Part shown: in pieces, positions 11,581-23,219 of the stretch
Layout: each line of letters starts with the position of its first letter
How positions within the stretch are numbered: position 1 is the stretch's first letter
Assembly (NCBI GenBank): GCA_032358255.1
Contig: JAULBX010011656.1
Location: forward strand, 1-64,000
Length of the DNA stretch: 64,000 bases
Direction: 5' to 3'
Source of the DNA: Heterotrichella gracilis
Taxonomy: Eukaryota > Sar > Xanthophyceae > Tribonematales > Xanthonemataceae
Position numbers and translations under genes: made by a program
Notes under the pieces: generated by a model
What the model was told of the DNA's origin: nothing
What the model saw: the letters and a program-made list of their open reading frames with translations, nothing else
The model's database searches: none

Positions 11581-12143
11581 TTAGAAAAAGCTGCCCCCGT
11601 TTCGCGACTTCCCCAGCAGCATGTCCTTAGCCTCATTCACCTTGGATGCAATGAGGCTGCTGCCTCCCGCGTCTGGGTGGTTGGCAATCATTATCCTCCG
11701 GTGCGCCTCCTTGATCTTTTCCTCAGCTGCTGTTTCCCGAAGGCCCAGGATGAGTGCTGCTTCCCGTCGCGTCATCTCGGATTGGAAACCCCCCTTGTAG
11801 AACGACTTCCCAGCTGCAGAGAAGCGCTGCACCGCCAGGATGGCCATCCGCCCAGCATACGCAGCGGCAGCTACCCCAATGCCTGCTATCACGGGTGTGG
11901 TCTGCAGACAACCACACATGCTGATGTCAGTGGGCAGTGGGTGTACAAACCAGGTAGTTGCCTTGTTCTGTCACCAGCGTGTCTCGCTGAAATTGGAGCA
12001 GACAAAGCATGGGGCAGACATGGCTTCGCTCAGCAGCATACAAACCTGTCTTGCAGACGATGTGCATATGCATGCATGTGCCCACCCATTCTCAGGCAAC
12101 AACTGCAGAGCCAGTATGTGTCTTTTCGCAAAACACTTACCAT
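11581..12143 (-). CDS. PAM18: Mitochondrial import motor J-protein Pam18/Tim14
   Basis: The main exon is 11901-11581. It reads TTPVIAGIGVAAAAYAGRMA (a single N-terminal membrane helix), then SFYKGGFQSEMTRREAALIL and the degenerate J domain with the HPD tripeptide in MIANHPDAGGS. This is the Tim14/DNAJC19 family, which stimulates the matrix Hsp70 motor at the TIM23 channel. No initiator Met exists in the exon itself. At 12143-12141 there is ATG followed directly by GTAAG, and the intron 12140-11902 ends in TGCAG; joining gives MTTPVIAG in frame and a 107-residue protein, the usual length. The first coding exon would therefore consist of the start codon alone. A decayed copy of the last exon lies downstream. 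Confidence 0.88.
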
Positions 12144-12919
12144 GTTTGCGACAGCACGCTGCTATATGCTTCTTAGTTTTTCCACAACCAAGCAGAAGGT
12201 CCAAGCCCAGGCACTGCGTCCCACCCTCACGGATGGTACCAGTCAGCTCGCCCAAGGCCCAAAGGTGGCTTGTCGAACCCTGGCCCAGAGTCTAGGTCAG
12301 GAGTTTAAGATACCCAGATCACAACAGCACGACAATCGAGCCAAGCAAGGGCAGTGCCTCCTATGGCAGGCGAAACACTGTACACCAAGGCTTGACACGC
12401 CGAAGCACTTTTCAAGGCAACCAGGGTGACTAGAGCAGGGGCGCTTGTACGTACAGTCAGTAAACTCTGTGGTGTAAGGAGACGCCTGCTGGTTATAAAA
12501 GAGGCGCGTTTCTGTGTTTGTGGGTGAACGCGAAACCTTCTGGAACAACTGCAAGGGGTGTGGCAATGCATGCATATAGAGTGTTGAGCAGTGGGTGGCC
12601 AGTTGGATTTTCCCGATCGTTATCGCTTCAAAATGGTGGGATGATGCCTGCTTCTCGGCTCACTATGAGCACCTAGCGCTCAGCTCGGAGCTGTGTTATT
12701 TGTCTGTCGTAAGTGCACTGATGTCCCAACACAAACTCCATCAGAGTTCCAACCTTTCTACGAGCTGCACATCGTCTCGCCTAACACACATGCCATGGCT
12801 CGCAACCTTGTGTCCCCATGAATACAAACTTTGACACAGCGACGTCCAGCCGAGCGTCTGCATAGACATCTGATGCCCCCAAGCGGCCAGTTGGGCACTT
12901 AAGAGACGCAGTCAGCAAC
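12144..12919. other. Divergent intergenic region PAM18 / OPR-RAP
   Basis: About 0.8 kb between two genes transcribed away from each other, so it should contain both promoters. Open frames are present but overlap antisense and show no conserved motif. A TGCATGCAT palindrome occurs near 12567. Confidence 0.45.
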
Positions 12920-15900
12920 ATGCATGCATCCACAGTCACCACCACTGGTCGCGGGTCGCATGGCCTGGTGCAACCAACCTCTGCAGCGCGCTCGGCACCC
13001 AACCCAACCCCTCCATCCACACGATATCGGTCGACATCGAGGCACGCCAAGCCACGCAGGGGTCTATTACAGGTGAGAACACAGTGAGAGCTTCGCTCTT
13101 GGTCTAGGTGGCTCTTGATGGAGCACATGCTGCTCTCCGGAACCAGTGGCCAAAACTGCACGCGCGTGTCGCCAGCATGAAGCGTACCCTTCGTGCATTT
13201 TCCGACGTTTCTTTCAAACCCTGTTTTCATCGCAGAAACCCACCAACAGCCAAAATATTCGTGGAGCGATGCCAGATGTATAGCTGTGGCATCACCATGA
13301 CTATACTTTCTGCACTCATCCACCCCACCCAAACACCGCCTCACCAACGAGTGACTCCTATAATATTGGTGCCATCACCCTGGCCAACCGCACCTGTACT
13401 ACCACCCCACCAATAACTCTCTCCTTTGCCACATAGGTCCTGGCTGTCAGTCAGACCACAGTTGGCCCTACCGACCCATCGCCACCCTCGCCACCCTTGC
13501 CTAAGGGCGTGTCTCCACGCGATGTCAACCACAAGATCACCAGGGCAGACAACGCACTGGCAGTGCTGGAGGTGTATGCGGAGTACTGCGAAACCTTCAA
13601 CGCTGTCAACTGCGTGACGGCGTTCCACAGGGTAGCAAAGGTGGGTGTGGGTGGATGGTGAAGTTGTATGCATATGCCATTGCTGGGGTGTGTGAGATGG
13701 TGGGACTCAGCCTAGGGTCTTTAGTAACCCCAGCCCTAGCGCTGGGGTTTGAGCTGGTGGCGGAACCCAGCTAGGGTTGTGAGCGTTCCACAGGGTAGCC
13801 AGGTTTGGGGTGGGTGGATGGGGAAAACTCCAGCACCCTTGGGGTGGTGAGGTGGCGGAACCCTGCTTAGGGTTTGTAAAGAAAGTCCTAGCTGGGGGTT
13901 CGGCGAGGCAGTGCACCGTGGTACCTCGCCTGGGACCATAGCCATCTTTAACCCTTGCGAATGGAAATTGCGGTGTGGACAACCAAGAATCCCTGAATGC
14001 AGATAGGTGAAGGGTGTATTTCTCTAAACGCCTCCTCCCCTCCCCTCTCCTCTGCAGCACGGCTCCCGCCTGTCCCCCTCCGACCAGGACCAGCTGCGCG
14101 ACCACCCGCTGGTGCGCCACCTGGCACAGGCAGTGGAGTCATGTGCGCCCCAGTGGAACGCGCAGAGCACCAGCAACGTGGCGTGGGCGCAGGCGGTGAT
14201 GGGCCACGGCACAGAGCAGACGATGGAGCGGGTGAGGCTGAGGGTTAGGGTTCAGGGACCAGGGTTTAGGGTGATGGGCCACGCCTCATACCAGACGGTG
14301 AGGATGGGGTTAGCGTGAATATTAGGGCTTAGGGTGAGAGTGGGTTTAGCGTGAAGGGTAGAGTTTTCTTAGTGAGGATGGAGGGGGTGGGGATGGGGTC
14401 CGTCCTGGAATGGCTGCCATGTCTGGCACTGCGCATGGGGCCATGTGTGGTATCATGGTGGAGATACCTGGCAATGATCCATGTGCATACCGTGACCACT
14501 TTTCCCCATGTTCACTTTTCCGGGTACTGGTCACGGCTGCCAGGCGGAGTCATATGTGCTGGAACTCCTGCAGGGACCCTCTGCAACAATCAATCAAAGC
14601 TAGGCTACAGTAGACGTCTTCATGTACTTACTATGTCTCTGGCTGTGCCTGCCAGGTGGCGTGGCGTGTGATTGACCTTTGTTGCGAGGTCACCCCCCAT
14701 GATGGAAAGTGTAAATTGTACTCAATGCAAATTATGATAGTATACGATACTCAATGAAGCATGTGGTGTGGCTGCCAGGTGGCGTCGCGTGTGGTTGAGC
14801 TGCAGCGCGAGGCCGCCCCCTATGAGCTGGCCATCATGCTGTGGGCGCTGGTCAAGAGCGGGGCGCAGGCGGAGCAGCTGCTGGCTGACTGCAGCGAGGT
14901 GATTGTAGAGAGGTGAGGAGGGCAGGGAGGGGCTGGTTTCAATCAAGGGAATCAGACTAGGGGCTGTTTAGTCCTTTGGAGTGCTTTTGTAATGCTATTC
15001 TAGTCCCCCGAGGTTAGGTCAGGAGATGGGGGATTGCATGTGATGGGGCGCATCACGGCGGAGCAGCTGCTGGTGGTCGCAGAGAGGTGAGGGGATTTGG
15101 AGGGGCAGGTGATGGTCATGGGGAGGGGAGGGGAAGGGGGAAACAGCACGTCTTGGTGGAGCTACGCGGTGTAATAATATACTAGTAGGAGCTCTCCGGT
15201 TTCGTGCATGTACATAACCCAGATGGCACCGATACCAATTGAGAATATTTGTGTAAACCTAAGGCATCAACGCCAACTGAGAATGGCCTCCTCATAGCAT
15301 GGCAGCAGGAGGACCATGCACGTGTGCGCCCTCCCCGGAATGCCATGTACCACCACCACCCTGCTTGAAATTGCCATGACCGCCACAGGTCAGCTGGATT
15401 CGACACTCGCAGCAGTGCCAAATACCTCCCATGCCTCCATTAAATTCCCGCCTCACCACCCCTCACCTCTGCCCACAGTCTGACACTTCCCACCCCGCAT
15501 TATTATAAAGTAGAATATACAATAGTATTTTCATTCTTTATTCAAATCCCACCCCACCGCCGCAGGGCTTCTGAGTTTGATGCGCGCAGCATCGCCCAGA
15601 TATGCTGGGCCTACGCGGCTGCCGGTGCATACCACCCGGCCCTCTTTGAGGCTCTGGCAGTGGCGGCCCGCCAGCGCTTGGACTCGTTCAGCTGCCAGGG
15701 CTTGGCCAACCTGGCGTGGAGCTTTGCAAAGGTGGGGGAAGTGCAGCTGGCCTGCACCCGCACCCGCACCTGCACCATATGGAAACGCATGCAATGGGTT
15801 CCGTCATTCGTGGGAATCCGTGGAAATCCACCTTCCATTAAGCATGAGGGCCTTTTGAGCATCGGAAATGCGTTTTATAATAGCTGTCAAACATGCCATA

Positions 15901-18900
15901 TGTATACTTTTGCAGACCCTAGGTCTGGGACTATGACGAGGCGCTGATGGATGGCCTGGCCAGCGCCGCAGCTAGGTTTTGCTGTTACATGACCCCGCAG
16001 GACCCGTCCAAGCTGACGGGGCAGAAACCCATCGTGGTTCACACCAAATATATTATTACAAGACATAATAATGAGCACAGCCGCCTGAACTTTCTTTCGT
16101 TTGGTTGCGATCCCCAGGTCGGTCACTGGGACGAGGCGCTCATGGATGACCTGGCCAGTGCAGCAGCTGGGGTTTGCGGTGACATGAACCCGCAGGACCT
16201 GTCCAACGTGGCCTGGGCATATGCGCGGCTGCTGAGCCAACAGATGTCGGAAGAGGTGGCAGGTGGGTGTGGGGGGGGAGAGGGGTGGGGATGGTGGTAT
16301 TGCTGGCTGCATGGGCGGAGCATTGGTGGCAGCGTCGAGAGGGAGATGGCATCATGAAATGGGTAAGGATCGATACCAGGGGGGATGTAGAAAGCTTACT
16401 GTACCTTGATGAACTCACTGTACTATAGAGCATGCAACCATGCGTGTATGTGCTGGTGGAGGTGGCGTGCCTCAACACCATGCACCTCCACATCCTTGCC
16501 CCGCACCCTCGACCCCCCACCCCCCATGCACATCACCCCCCACTCCCACCATCACCCCCTGATCCCCACCCCCACCCCCCGCAGCCCGGGACCACAACTC
16601 CGAGGTGCCCACCTACTTCTCCCGGGTCATGTCGCACGAACCCAGGCGCGCACTGTTCCAAGCAATCATGGCGCGGGCAAGCGAGCTGCTGCCGCGCTTT
16701 GGCCCCCAATCACTGTCCACGATCGCGTGGTCACTGGCGGTGCTGCACCTCCAAAATGGGGCGTTCCTGGATTTGGTGGCTGCGCGGGCAGTGCGGGTGG
16801 CGGGCCAGTTCACTGAGCAGGTGGGTTGTGGTGGTGGGTGGGTGTAGTGGGGGATGGCGGGGCGTGGGAATCGTTTGGGGCAGGTGGGTGTGGTGGTGGG
16901 TGGTGTCAAGATTTGGAGCAGGTTGATCGCGGTGGTGGCCATGGTGATGGTGGGTGGTGTGGTGGGTGGGTGTGGTGGGTGTTTCTGACCTGGTGACTGA
17001 CTGTATGTGCCATGCGGTTGGCGGGGCAATTCTTTCAGCAGGTGGCCCCGACCTGACACCCTACCCACCTTTTTCACACACCACACCCCTCCCTTGCGCA
17101 GTCCATGGCCAATCTGCTGTGGGCCTTTGCCACGCTGCACCACCAGCAGCCCGAGATGTTTGACCACTTTGCACACGTGTGGGAGCCAAGGGTGGCGCAG
17201 GCGATCGAGGAGGGGGGGGAGGAGGAGGAGGGGGAAGGTGCGGGGCAGGGGCAGGGGGTACTCGGCGCAAATGACGTATGCAATTGCGGAACAGTGTGCA
17301 TGTCTTATGCCAATGCTATGCTGTGTACACTGTGCTGTGCTGTACGCACAATGCTATGCTATGCCTTGGGCTCAATGCTACCGCGTACGCGTTACATTGT
17401 GCGCTGTACATTATTGCTGTCCACAATAAACAGCGTGAACGCTGCGTGGTGTGAATGCTTTATAATCTCATTGCAAACCATGTCATGGCCCTGCCTACCA
17501 TGTCACCCCCACCTACCCTCTCTAAACCTTAACCCATTTCCCCCGCCATTTCCCCGCCATTTCCCACCCCATTTCCCACCCCATTTCCCACCCCATTTCC
17601 CCAGCCTCCATGAGCCTGCGCTACCTTGCCATGACGGGGATGGCGTACGCCTCCCTTGGCCACTGCACCAGCACCAGCGGCAAGCGCCTCATGTCAAGGC
17701 TGGCGGAGCTGGCGGGGAGGAGGCTGGAGGGGTGTGAGCCACAGGTGGGGTGGGAGGTTGTTGGGGGGGGAGGGAGGGCGGAGGCCACAGGTGGGGTGGG
17801 TGGGGGTGGGTGGATGGGTGGAGGAGGACGGAGGGGTGTAAGCCACAGGTGTGGGTGGGGATGGTAGAGATGGATGGAGGGGTGTTGAGCCGATGGTGAA
17901 CATGGAGGTGGTCATGGTGGAGGCGCAGTGTGCGTATGGAGTGTGGGGGGCTGTTGAGATGTTAAATCTGGTGACGCTGTTTCACAGGATGCAAGGGGTT
18001 TCTGCCAATATCTTGGCTGACATTTTTGTGTCAAACCCTTAAATGGGGTTTTGTGGTGTACCTTTGGCCACTGCTATACCCATGCGGACTCAACTCGTTG
18101 CAGTCTCAACAGCCCATCTTCCACCAAACACATGCACATGCACCGGCCAACAACAGCAGCCATTCCCACCTCACCCATCACCCTTCGCCCCTCTCTCCCA
18201 GGCACTGAGCAACCTTGCTTGGGCGCTTGCCGTGGCCAACTGTCTGCCTCCCACTCTCTTTGCGGCCATCAGGCGCCAGGCAGCGCGGGTGGCGGACCAG
18301 TTCACACCTACGGAGCTTAAACAGCTGTACCAGGTAGGGCGCTGAATGGGAAGATTACCCTGTTTAGGGTTTTTAAGCAGCTGATTAGGGTAATATATGG
18401 ATCCCTGAAAGATGGAGGCTTGAAGCGCTGAGGCAGGTGCTGCTGGAATGCAGAATTCCATGAATATGACAATTTTGTAAGCTGTTTCAGAACAGTGCTC
18501 TCTTCCATGGCCCCTTGCCTCCACACACCCACACACGCTTCTCCCCACACATGTGCCGCCACCGCCACTCCACACAAGGGCACACTTAGTACCCTCCCAC
18601 CCCCTCCCACCCCACTCCATGACCCCACCTCCCACGCAGGTCGAGCTGGCGCTACAGCTGGAGGAGGGCCCCCGCGTGGGCATCGCTGTGTCTGACATCA
18701 CCTCCTATGATGCCTTCCTTACCACGCTGTTTGATGCGGGGAGGGTGCGAAACCTGGCCACCGCATCCTGGGAGGAAGGGGTGCGCACGGGGCCAAAGAT
18801 CGTCACGCACCTGCAGAGGTGAGGGGATAGGGTGTAGGGTTAGAATAGGGTTTAGGGGGCAAAACCTGGTCAATGGGATCTGGAGGGTGCACGGGGCTCT

Positions 18901-21900
18901 AGATCTTGAGGCGCCATAAGCATTGAGGACAGAACAAGGATTTTGCTCTCTCACTAGTTGTTTATGGCGCCTCAACATGAACACCGTGAACTGAACAAAC
19001 TCTCACACTGGTATCCGCGCTCATTCCATGCGTATGCCTCTCCTTCCCCTCGGGACCTCAACACCTCCAATTCCCATCCCTATCCCCAGGGACGTGTTTG
19101 CCACCGCCGCATCCCTGGGAGTGCGCGCCACCATGGAGTACTCAGAAGCAGACGTCTCCCTGGACATCGCCCTGCCCGACCAGTGGGTGGCAATCGAGGT
19201 GGATGGACCCTCCCACTTCTCACACAACAACCTCCAGGTGTGTGCGCGGTGGTGGTGGCGATGCTGGTGGTGGGTGATCCCTTCCAACTCTACCAGCCAT
19301 GGCTTGGCCATGATATGGCAACCTTGGTCACCCACAAAATCCCCGGTGCTGGCGTTGCTTCCCAAGTTGATCATGGCGCCTGCCACGCACCCGGCTGGCT
19401 GTCATGCGCCTGACTCCGTCCTCATCCCACCGCCGCCGCAACCCTCGGGCGCCACCACCCTCAAGCACAATCTGCATATCGCATATCGCATGGGGTGGAC
19501 TGGCATATGCTAGTATTTGATGCAGATTTTCAAAGCACATCTGCAACCTTATTTATATACCCCTGAGCACCGTGCTGACACTGCTTCCACCTTGATCCGT
19601 GCCCACCACCCTACACACCCCCTCCCCCCCCCTGCAGCCCTCTGGCGCCACCACCCTCGAGTGGAGGCTGCTGTCCCGCATGGGGTGGGCGGGTATATAC
19701 TAGTATATGGAAGGGAGGGGAAACACAGAACTTAAAAGCCGCGGTCACGTAATCTTATCCTTCACCCACAGAAAACGGTATTGACATTGCACCCCAAAGC
19801 AGTCGGTCACCCACCTAACTCAACCCGCATCCCACCCCCACCGCAGCCCTCGGGGGCGACCACCCTCAAGTGGAGGCTGCTGTCGCGCATGGGGTGGACG
19901 GTGGCATCCGTGCCCTTCTTCCACTGGGCCATGCTGCGCAGCACTATTGAGAAGCAGATGTACATGTCGTACCTGTTTGAGCTGCTGGGCGTGGAGCATC
20001 AGCCGGGGTTCAAGCCGCTGATGGACCGGTTTACCATGATGGTGGGTGGCGGTTATGGTGGTGGTGGTGGTGGGTGGTGGCGGTTATGGTGGTGGTGATG
20101 GTGGGTGGTGGCTGTTATGGTGGTGGTGATGGTGATATGTTGGTGGTGGTGGGAAGGTGGTTGATGGCCTGTAGAGGTACAGATTGGGTAAAGCAAAAGA
20201 TTCTTTGATGATGTAGGGACATGTTGTTTGATGCCTTTGTACTAGTTGTTTGTTCACGGTAAGGTACCTCCCTTGTCCCCACAGGACTTGCATCAGGAAC
20301 ATTTTGAATCCCCACGACGGCTTCTCCTAATGGCGTGAAAAACGCGTCTGAGTCCCCTTCAAATCCAAAATACCTCTCATTCTCCTTGCATCACAGCAGG
20401 TGAACCGCCAGGACCGGCACACTATGGGAGACTTCCCCTGAAATTATATCTAATATATATTATCCCCTGAAATTATATCTAATATATAATCCCCCCTTGC
20501 ATCCCCGCAGGTGAACAGCGGGGACCGGCACACCATCCTAGTCCCCAGCAAGGAACAGATCAGCCAGGGGGCGGACATCAAGCGAAGACCACGGGTAGTG
20601 CACCGGGAGGTGGGGCCGGGGAGGGGCAAGGGGGTGGAAGACATCCCCTCAGGGGAGGAGGAGGAGGAGGGGGAGGGGACATCGAGCGGGGAGGAGGGGC
20701 AGGTGGGGAAGGGGTGGTGGTCGTGTGCGGGAATGTGTGGGATTTTGTGGGGGAAGTGGATGGTAGGCTGGTGCAGGGTGCAGGCAAGCATTGACACAAG
20801 TAGAGAAGCTGTCAGAATACACCGCTTGCTGAAAACCCTGCCTTGTGTGTACCCAGGACCCTAAACCCTAACCCTGCCATGGGTGTTCCCCAGGACCCTA
20901 AACCCCGCCATGTGTGCTCCCCAGGACCCTAAACCCTTATCCCTGCCCTGTGTGATCCCCGGAGCCTAATCCCTGAACCCCTGATCCACCCATGCGTGTT
21001 CGTCAGGACCCTAAACCCTAAACTCTGCCGTGTGTGTTCCGCAGGATCCTGCCCAGCCCTCTGGCCCCCCGCCCCCCCTGGTGGCAGAGCACGAGCCCCA
21101 CACCCCACCACCCCACTCCCCGAAAGGGCTGGAGGTTGGGCCCGACGCAGGACAACCACAGGCAGGGTAAGTGGCCCTGACTGCCCCATGTGTGGGGTGT
21201 GCGTGGAGGGAAATTGAAAACCTTGGCATGCATGGCAGTTGCATCTGCAGCCGTTTTTGCGTTAGGGTTTAGGGTTCAGTGTCCAATTTGCCTTCAATGT
21301 GACAGACGGGATGCAGTGCAATGGCTGGGGGACACATGTGTCGGGAAGCAAATCGAAACCCTTGGCAAGCATGGCGGTTGCATCTTGCTTCATGACGCCT
21401 TCAATGTGGCAGATTGGCTGCATTGGGGTCCACCAGTGACCAGGAGGGTTTGGGGTTAAGGGTTTAGGCACAGCGTACCGCCCTGCCCCTTGGCCACCTC
21501 CTCCTCCCTCAACCATGCAAGCATGTGCACCGACAGCCAGCTGACAGAGTGGAATGCTTGTTTGATTTTATTTGTTGGTTGGCATTGTCATCTAATGCAG
21601 GTGCGAAATTCCTCTTGAATTTTGTTTTATTTGTTGGTATTGCAGGTCCATTGGGAGCCCACCAGCTGGCGAGGGGGGCGAAGCCCCTGCAGGGGAGGGA
21701 CCTAGCGCCGCGCCATCTGAGGGCCCAAGCCAAGGGGTGCGTTGCAGCTAGGGTTGCTGTTAGGGTTTTGGGGTTTACCTGGTGTCTTTTCCATGTGCTG
21801 TGCATGTGTCGCGTGTGTTGCTCTCTGCATGCCTTCCCGGGAGCAGGCCTGCTCTGCCTGGGATCTGCTCGTGGTCATCTCAAACTGCGGGGGCTTTGTA

Positions 21901-22208
21901 TATTTCCTTTTTGGAATAAAAGGCAGTGAATGTGAACTGGAATTTATTCCTTTGAATCCTATGTTGTTGTGTGTATTATTGGAATACGGTCAGGCAGGTT
22001 GAAAATGAACGATTTTGTGTTCTTCCAGGGGGGCGAAGCGGGCGCCAAGGGCGGGGATGACAAGGACAAGGAGGCCCTGCGGCGGCTGCGTCTTCTGTGG
22101 CAGCAGGGCAAGCTGAGCACCAAGGACATGCTGGTCAAGACAGCCATACTCAAGCAGGAGGCAAAGGAGCGGAACGGGGCAAAGAAGGAGAACCACCCGG
22201 ACTACTGA
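12920..22208 (+). CDS. Octotricopeptide-repeat protein with C-terminal RAP domain, probable organelle RNA-binding factor
   Basis: Seventeen exons: 12920-13072, 13437-13640, 14058-14231, 14779-14912, 15566-15731, 16118-16262, 16585-16820, 17102-17237, 17605-17744, 18202-18333, 18640-18818, 19090-19237, 19847-20041, 20511-20702, 21045-21166, 21646-21736 and 22029-22208; all phases agree and give 908 residues. Exon 1 is a Ser/Thr/Arg-rich, acid-free leader like a plastid or mitochondrial transit peptide. Exons 3-10 carry helical repeats with the OPR/FASTK-like signature (STSNVAWAQAV, GLANLAWSFAK, DLSNVAWAYARL, SLSTIAWSLAVL, SMANLLWAFATL, ALSNLAWALAVA). Exons 12-13 encode the RAP domain (QWVAIEVDGPSHF, LLSRMGWTVASVPFFHW). 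The tail is acidic and Pro/Gly-rich, ending in a charged helix. OPR proteins stabilise, process or activate individual organelle mRNAs; the target cannot be told from sequence. Introns hold many exon echoes. Confidence 0.9.
14236..14303 (+). repeat. OPR exon 3 donor-side echo fused to telomeric repeats
   Basis: After the true donor at 14231/14232 the intron contains degenerate TTTAGGG units (14241-14270) that run straight into GTGATGGGCCACGCC (14271 on), a copy of the exon end at 14198 on, including a second GGTGAGG donor at about 14298. The telomeric repeat thus sits at the exon-interior end of the copied piece. Confidence 0.8.
14646..14705 (+). repeat. OPR exon 4 acceptor-side echo
   Basis: A copy of the intron end, acceptor CTGCCAG and first about 50 bases of exon 4 (original from 14773), about 120 bp upstream of the true acceptor. 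The GTGGCGT exon start is conserved; later codons are altered. Confidence 0.75.
15050..15095 (+). repeat. OPR exon 4 donor-side echo
   Basis: A copy of the exon 4 end (GCGGAGCAGCTGCTGG, as at 14869) with the AGAGGTGAGG donor context, about 180 bp downstream of the real donor. The central part is deleted relative to the original. Confidence 0.7.
15914..16022 (+). repeat. OPR exon 6 acceptor-side echo
   Basis: A copy of exon 6 (original 16118-16220) covering about 100 bases: matches include GACGAGGCGCT, GGCCTGGCCAG and CCGCAGGACC. It contains frame-breaking changes. Its 5' junction reads GCAGACCCTAGG where the true exon has CCAGGTCGG. Confidence 0.75.
17780..17898 (+). repeat. OPR exon 9 donor-side echo array
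   Basis: Three decaying copies of the exon 9 end and donor (original GAGCCACAGGTGGGG at 17736-17750) at about 17785, 17838 and 17886, embedded in G-rich intron. Each preserves a GGAGGGGTGT or CCACAGGTG core. Confidence 0.65.
19420..19700 (+). repeat. OPR exon 13 acceptor-side echoes (two)
   Basis: Copies of the start of exon 13, the RAP segment PSGATTLKWRLLSRMGW (original from 19847), at about 19430-19505 and 19632-19700. The second is nearly perfect, including its own CCTGCAG acceptor, and differs from the true exon at only a few bases before diverging after MGWA. Both are followed by a CTAGTAT-type AT-rich stretch. Use of either acceptor would insert or truncate the RAP domain. Confidence 0.85.
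20044..20160 (+). repeat. GGT/TGG-rich low-complexity intron
   Basis: Repeats of TGGTGGTGG and GGTTATGG follow immediately after the exon 13 donor (ATGATGGTGGGT). Two near-identical halves (20050-20090 and 20091-20130) suggest tandem duplication. Confidence 0.7.
20395..20492 (+). repeat. OPR exon 14 acceptor echo plus AT-rich tandem
   Basis: CAGCAGGTGAACCGCC at 20394 copies the acceptor and start of exon 14 (CGCAGGTGAACAGCGG at 20507). Between copy and original lies a 30-36 bp tandem duplication beginning CCCCTGAAATTATATC (20437 and 20464). Confidence 0.75.
20846..21044 (+). repeat. OPR exon 15 acceptor-side echo array seeded with telomeric repeats
   Basis: Five tandem units, each resembling the intron end and acceptor of exon 15 (GTGTGTTCCGCAGGATCCT at 21032) but switching after CAGGACCCT into AAACCCTAACCC: starts at about 20846, 20883, 20911, 20950 and 20994. 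In every unit the exon fragment is cut down to a few bases and continued by CCCTAAA-type repeat. Confidence 0.85.
21209..21390 (+). repeat. Intronic tandem duplication (about 140 bp period)
   Basis: A segment GGCATGCATGGCAGTTGCATC at about 21224 recurs as GGCAAGCATGGCGGTTGCATC at about 21364, and CTTCAATGTG recurs at 21291 and 21400. A TTAGGGTTTAGGG tract lies between them near 21263-21275. It is not an obvious exon copy. Confidence 0.6.
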
Positions 22209-23219
22209 ACCCTAGCAAGGAGATCCCTAAGGAGAAGAAACCTAAGCAGGAGGACCACGCGGCCTACTGAACCAGAGGGGTGGTGGTGTAGGTCGGGGGT
22301 GGGGGAAGTGGGGAGGGCGGGTGGGGGGTGAGTTGAGGATTTTTGCCTGTGGGCCACAGGCTGTGGGTAGCTAGGAGCGCTGAGGTGGCATCTGAGGTGG
22401 CGGGTGGGTGGGAGGCATGGCACTGGGTCTGATGCTGTGGGGTGCTAGTCAAATGGATGGACGGCAGATTTTGCAGCTCTGTTTCTGGAATCTGCAATTC
22501 CATTGCTGTGATGCAGTGGCTACGTGGGGGTGGGGGGCTGTTGGGGGAGGGTGTGGATAGGGACAAGGGTGGCAGGGATCATCTTGAGGAATTGTGTGGT
22601 GTACAATTGTCATTTCGGCATCAGGTGGGGGATGTGAGACGATTTTTTTTTGTTGGGGCACCTAGACAGGGTTTTTTGGAGTGTTTTTGGTATCATTGTT
22701 GGGGGCCTCGAGTGTGCAGTACTGGAGTGCTGCAAGGGTTGCAGATTTTGATGGTGTTGATGCTTACCGCATGGGACACAAGTTGCTCGTTGTCAGGGAC
22801 ACTAGTGGGTGCGCACCAGCACAGGTCTTGATCACGTGGATCCTGGTATTGGGCTACATAGGTGGTTGCTGCAGTGCGATGGCGATTTACGAAAACAGAT
22901 GCGGTGTTTTTTTAATGCATGGACTTCTTTGGCGGGGGTAAGATCAGATGCAAAGGCCCACTGTGAATTTCAGGCACAAATCTGACCAAGCAAACGCATG
23001 CCAACAGTGACACTCTATGCAAGCGCCTCACATTGGAAAGCAGCTGAACTATAGTTATAATCCCCCTGATTTGCATCCCTAATTTAGGGTTTTTGCACAT
23101 GCATGCATTGCCAGAGGGTGCAAACTTTGCCAGGGCTGTTGGTATACAGCTGAACTATTGCCCTATCTTGGAGCGTATCCACGTCTTGTGGTGCATTTGA
23201 GGGAGACGGGGAGGTTGCG
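22209..23219. other. Intergenic between OPR-RAP and DUF1365 genes
   Basis: About 1 kb with the OPR 3' UTR and the DUF1365 promoter. After the OPR stop a sequence resembling the last coding segment recurs (GGAGGACCACGCGGCCTACTGA at 22249, compare GGAGAACCACCCGGACTACTGA at 22187), a small terminal duplication. No other gene seen. Confidence 0.5.

Noticed and set aside
15914-16022. Additional OPR coding exon
   Set aside because: It is similar to exon 6, but frame-breaking substitutions and lack of phase agreement show it is an echo.
17105-17737. Continuous 210-codon plus-strand frame across OPR exons 8 and 9
   Set aside because: The middle part is Cys/Leu/Pro-rich and non-conserved; the exons on either side join by clear GT-AG signals with matching phase.
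19632-19700. Alternative RAP exon of the OPR protein
   Set aside because: It is open only for about 20 codons, then diverges without a donor in a conserved position; including it as a cassette would duplicate part of the RAP domain. Kept as an echo unless transcripts show use.
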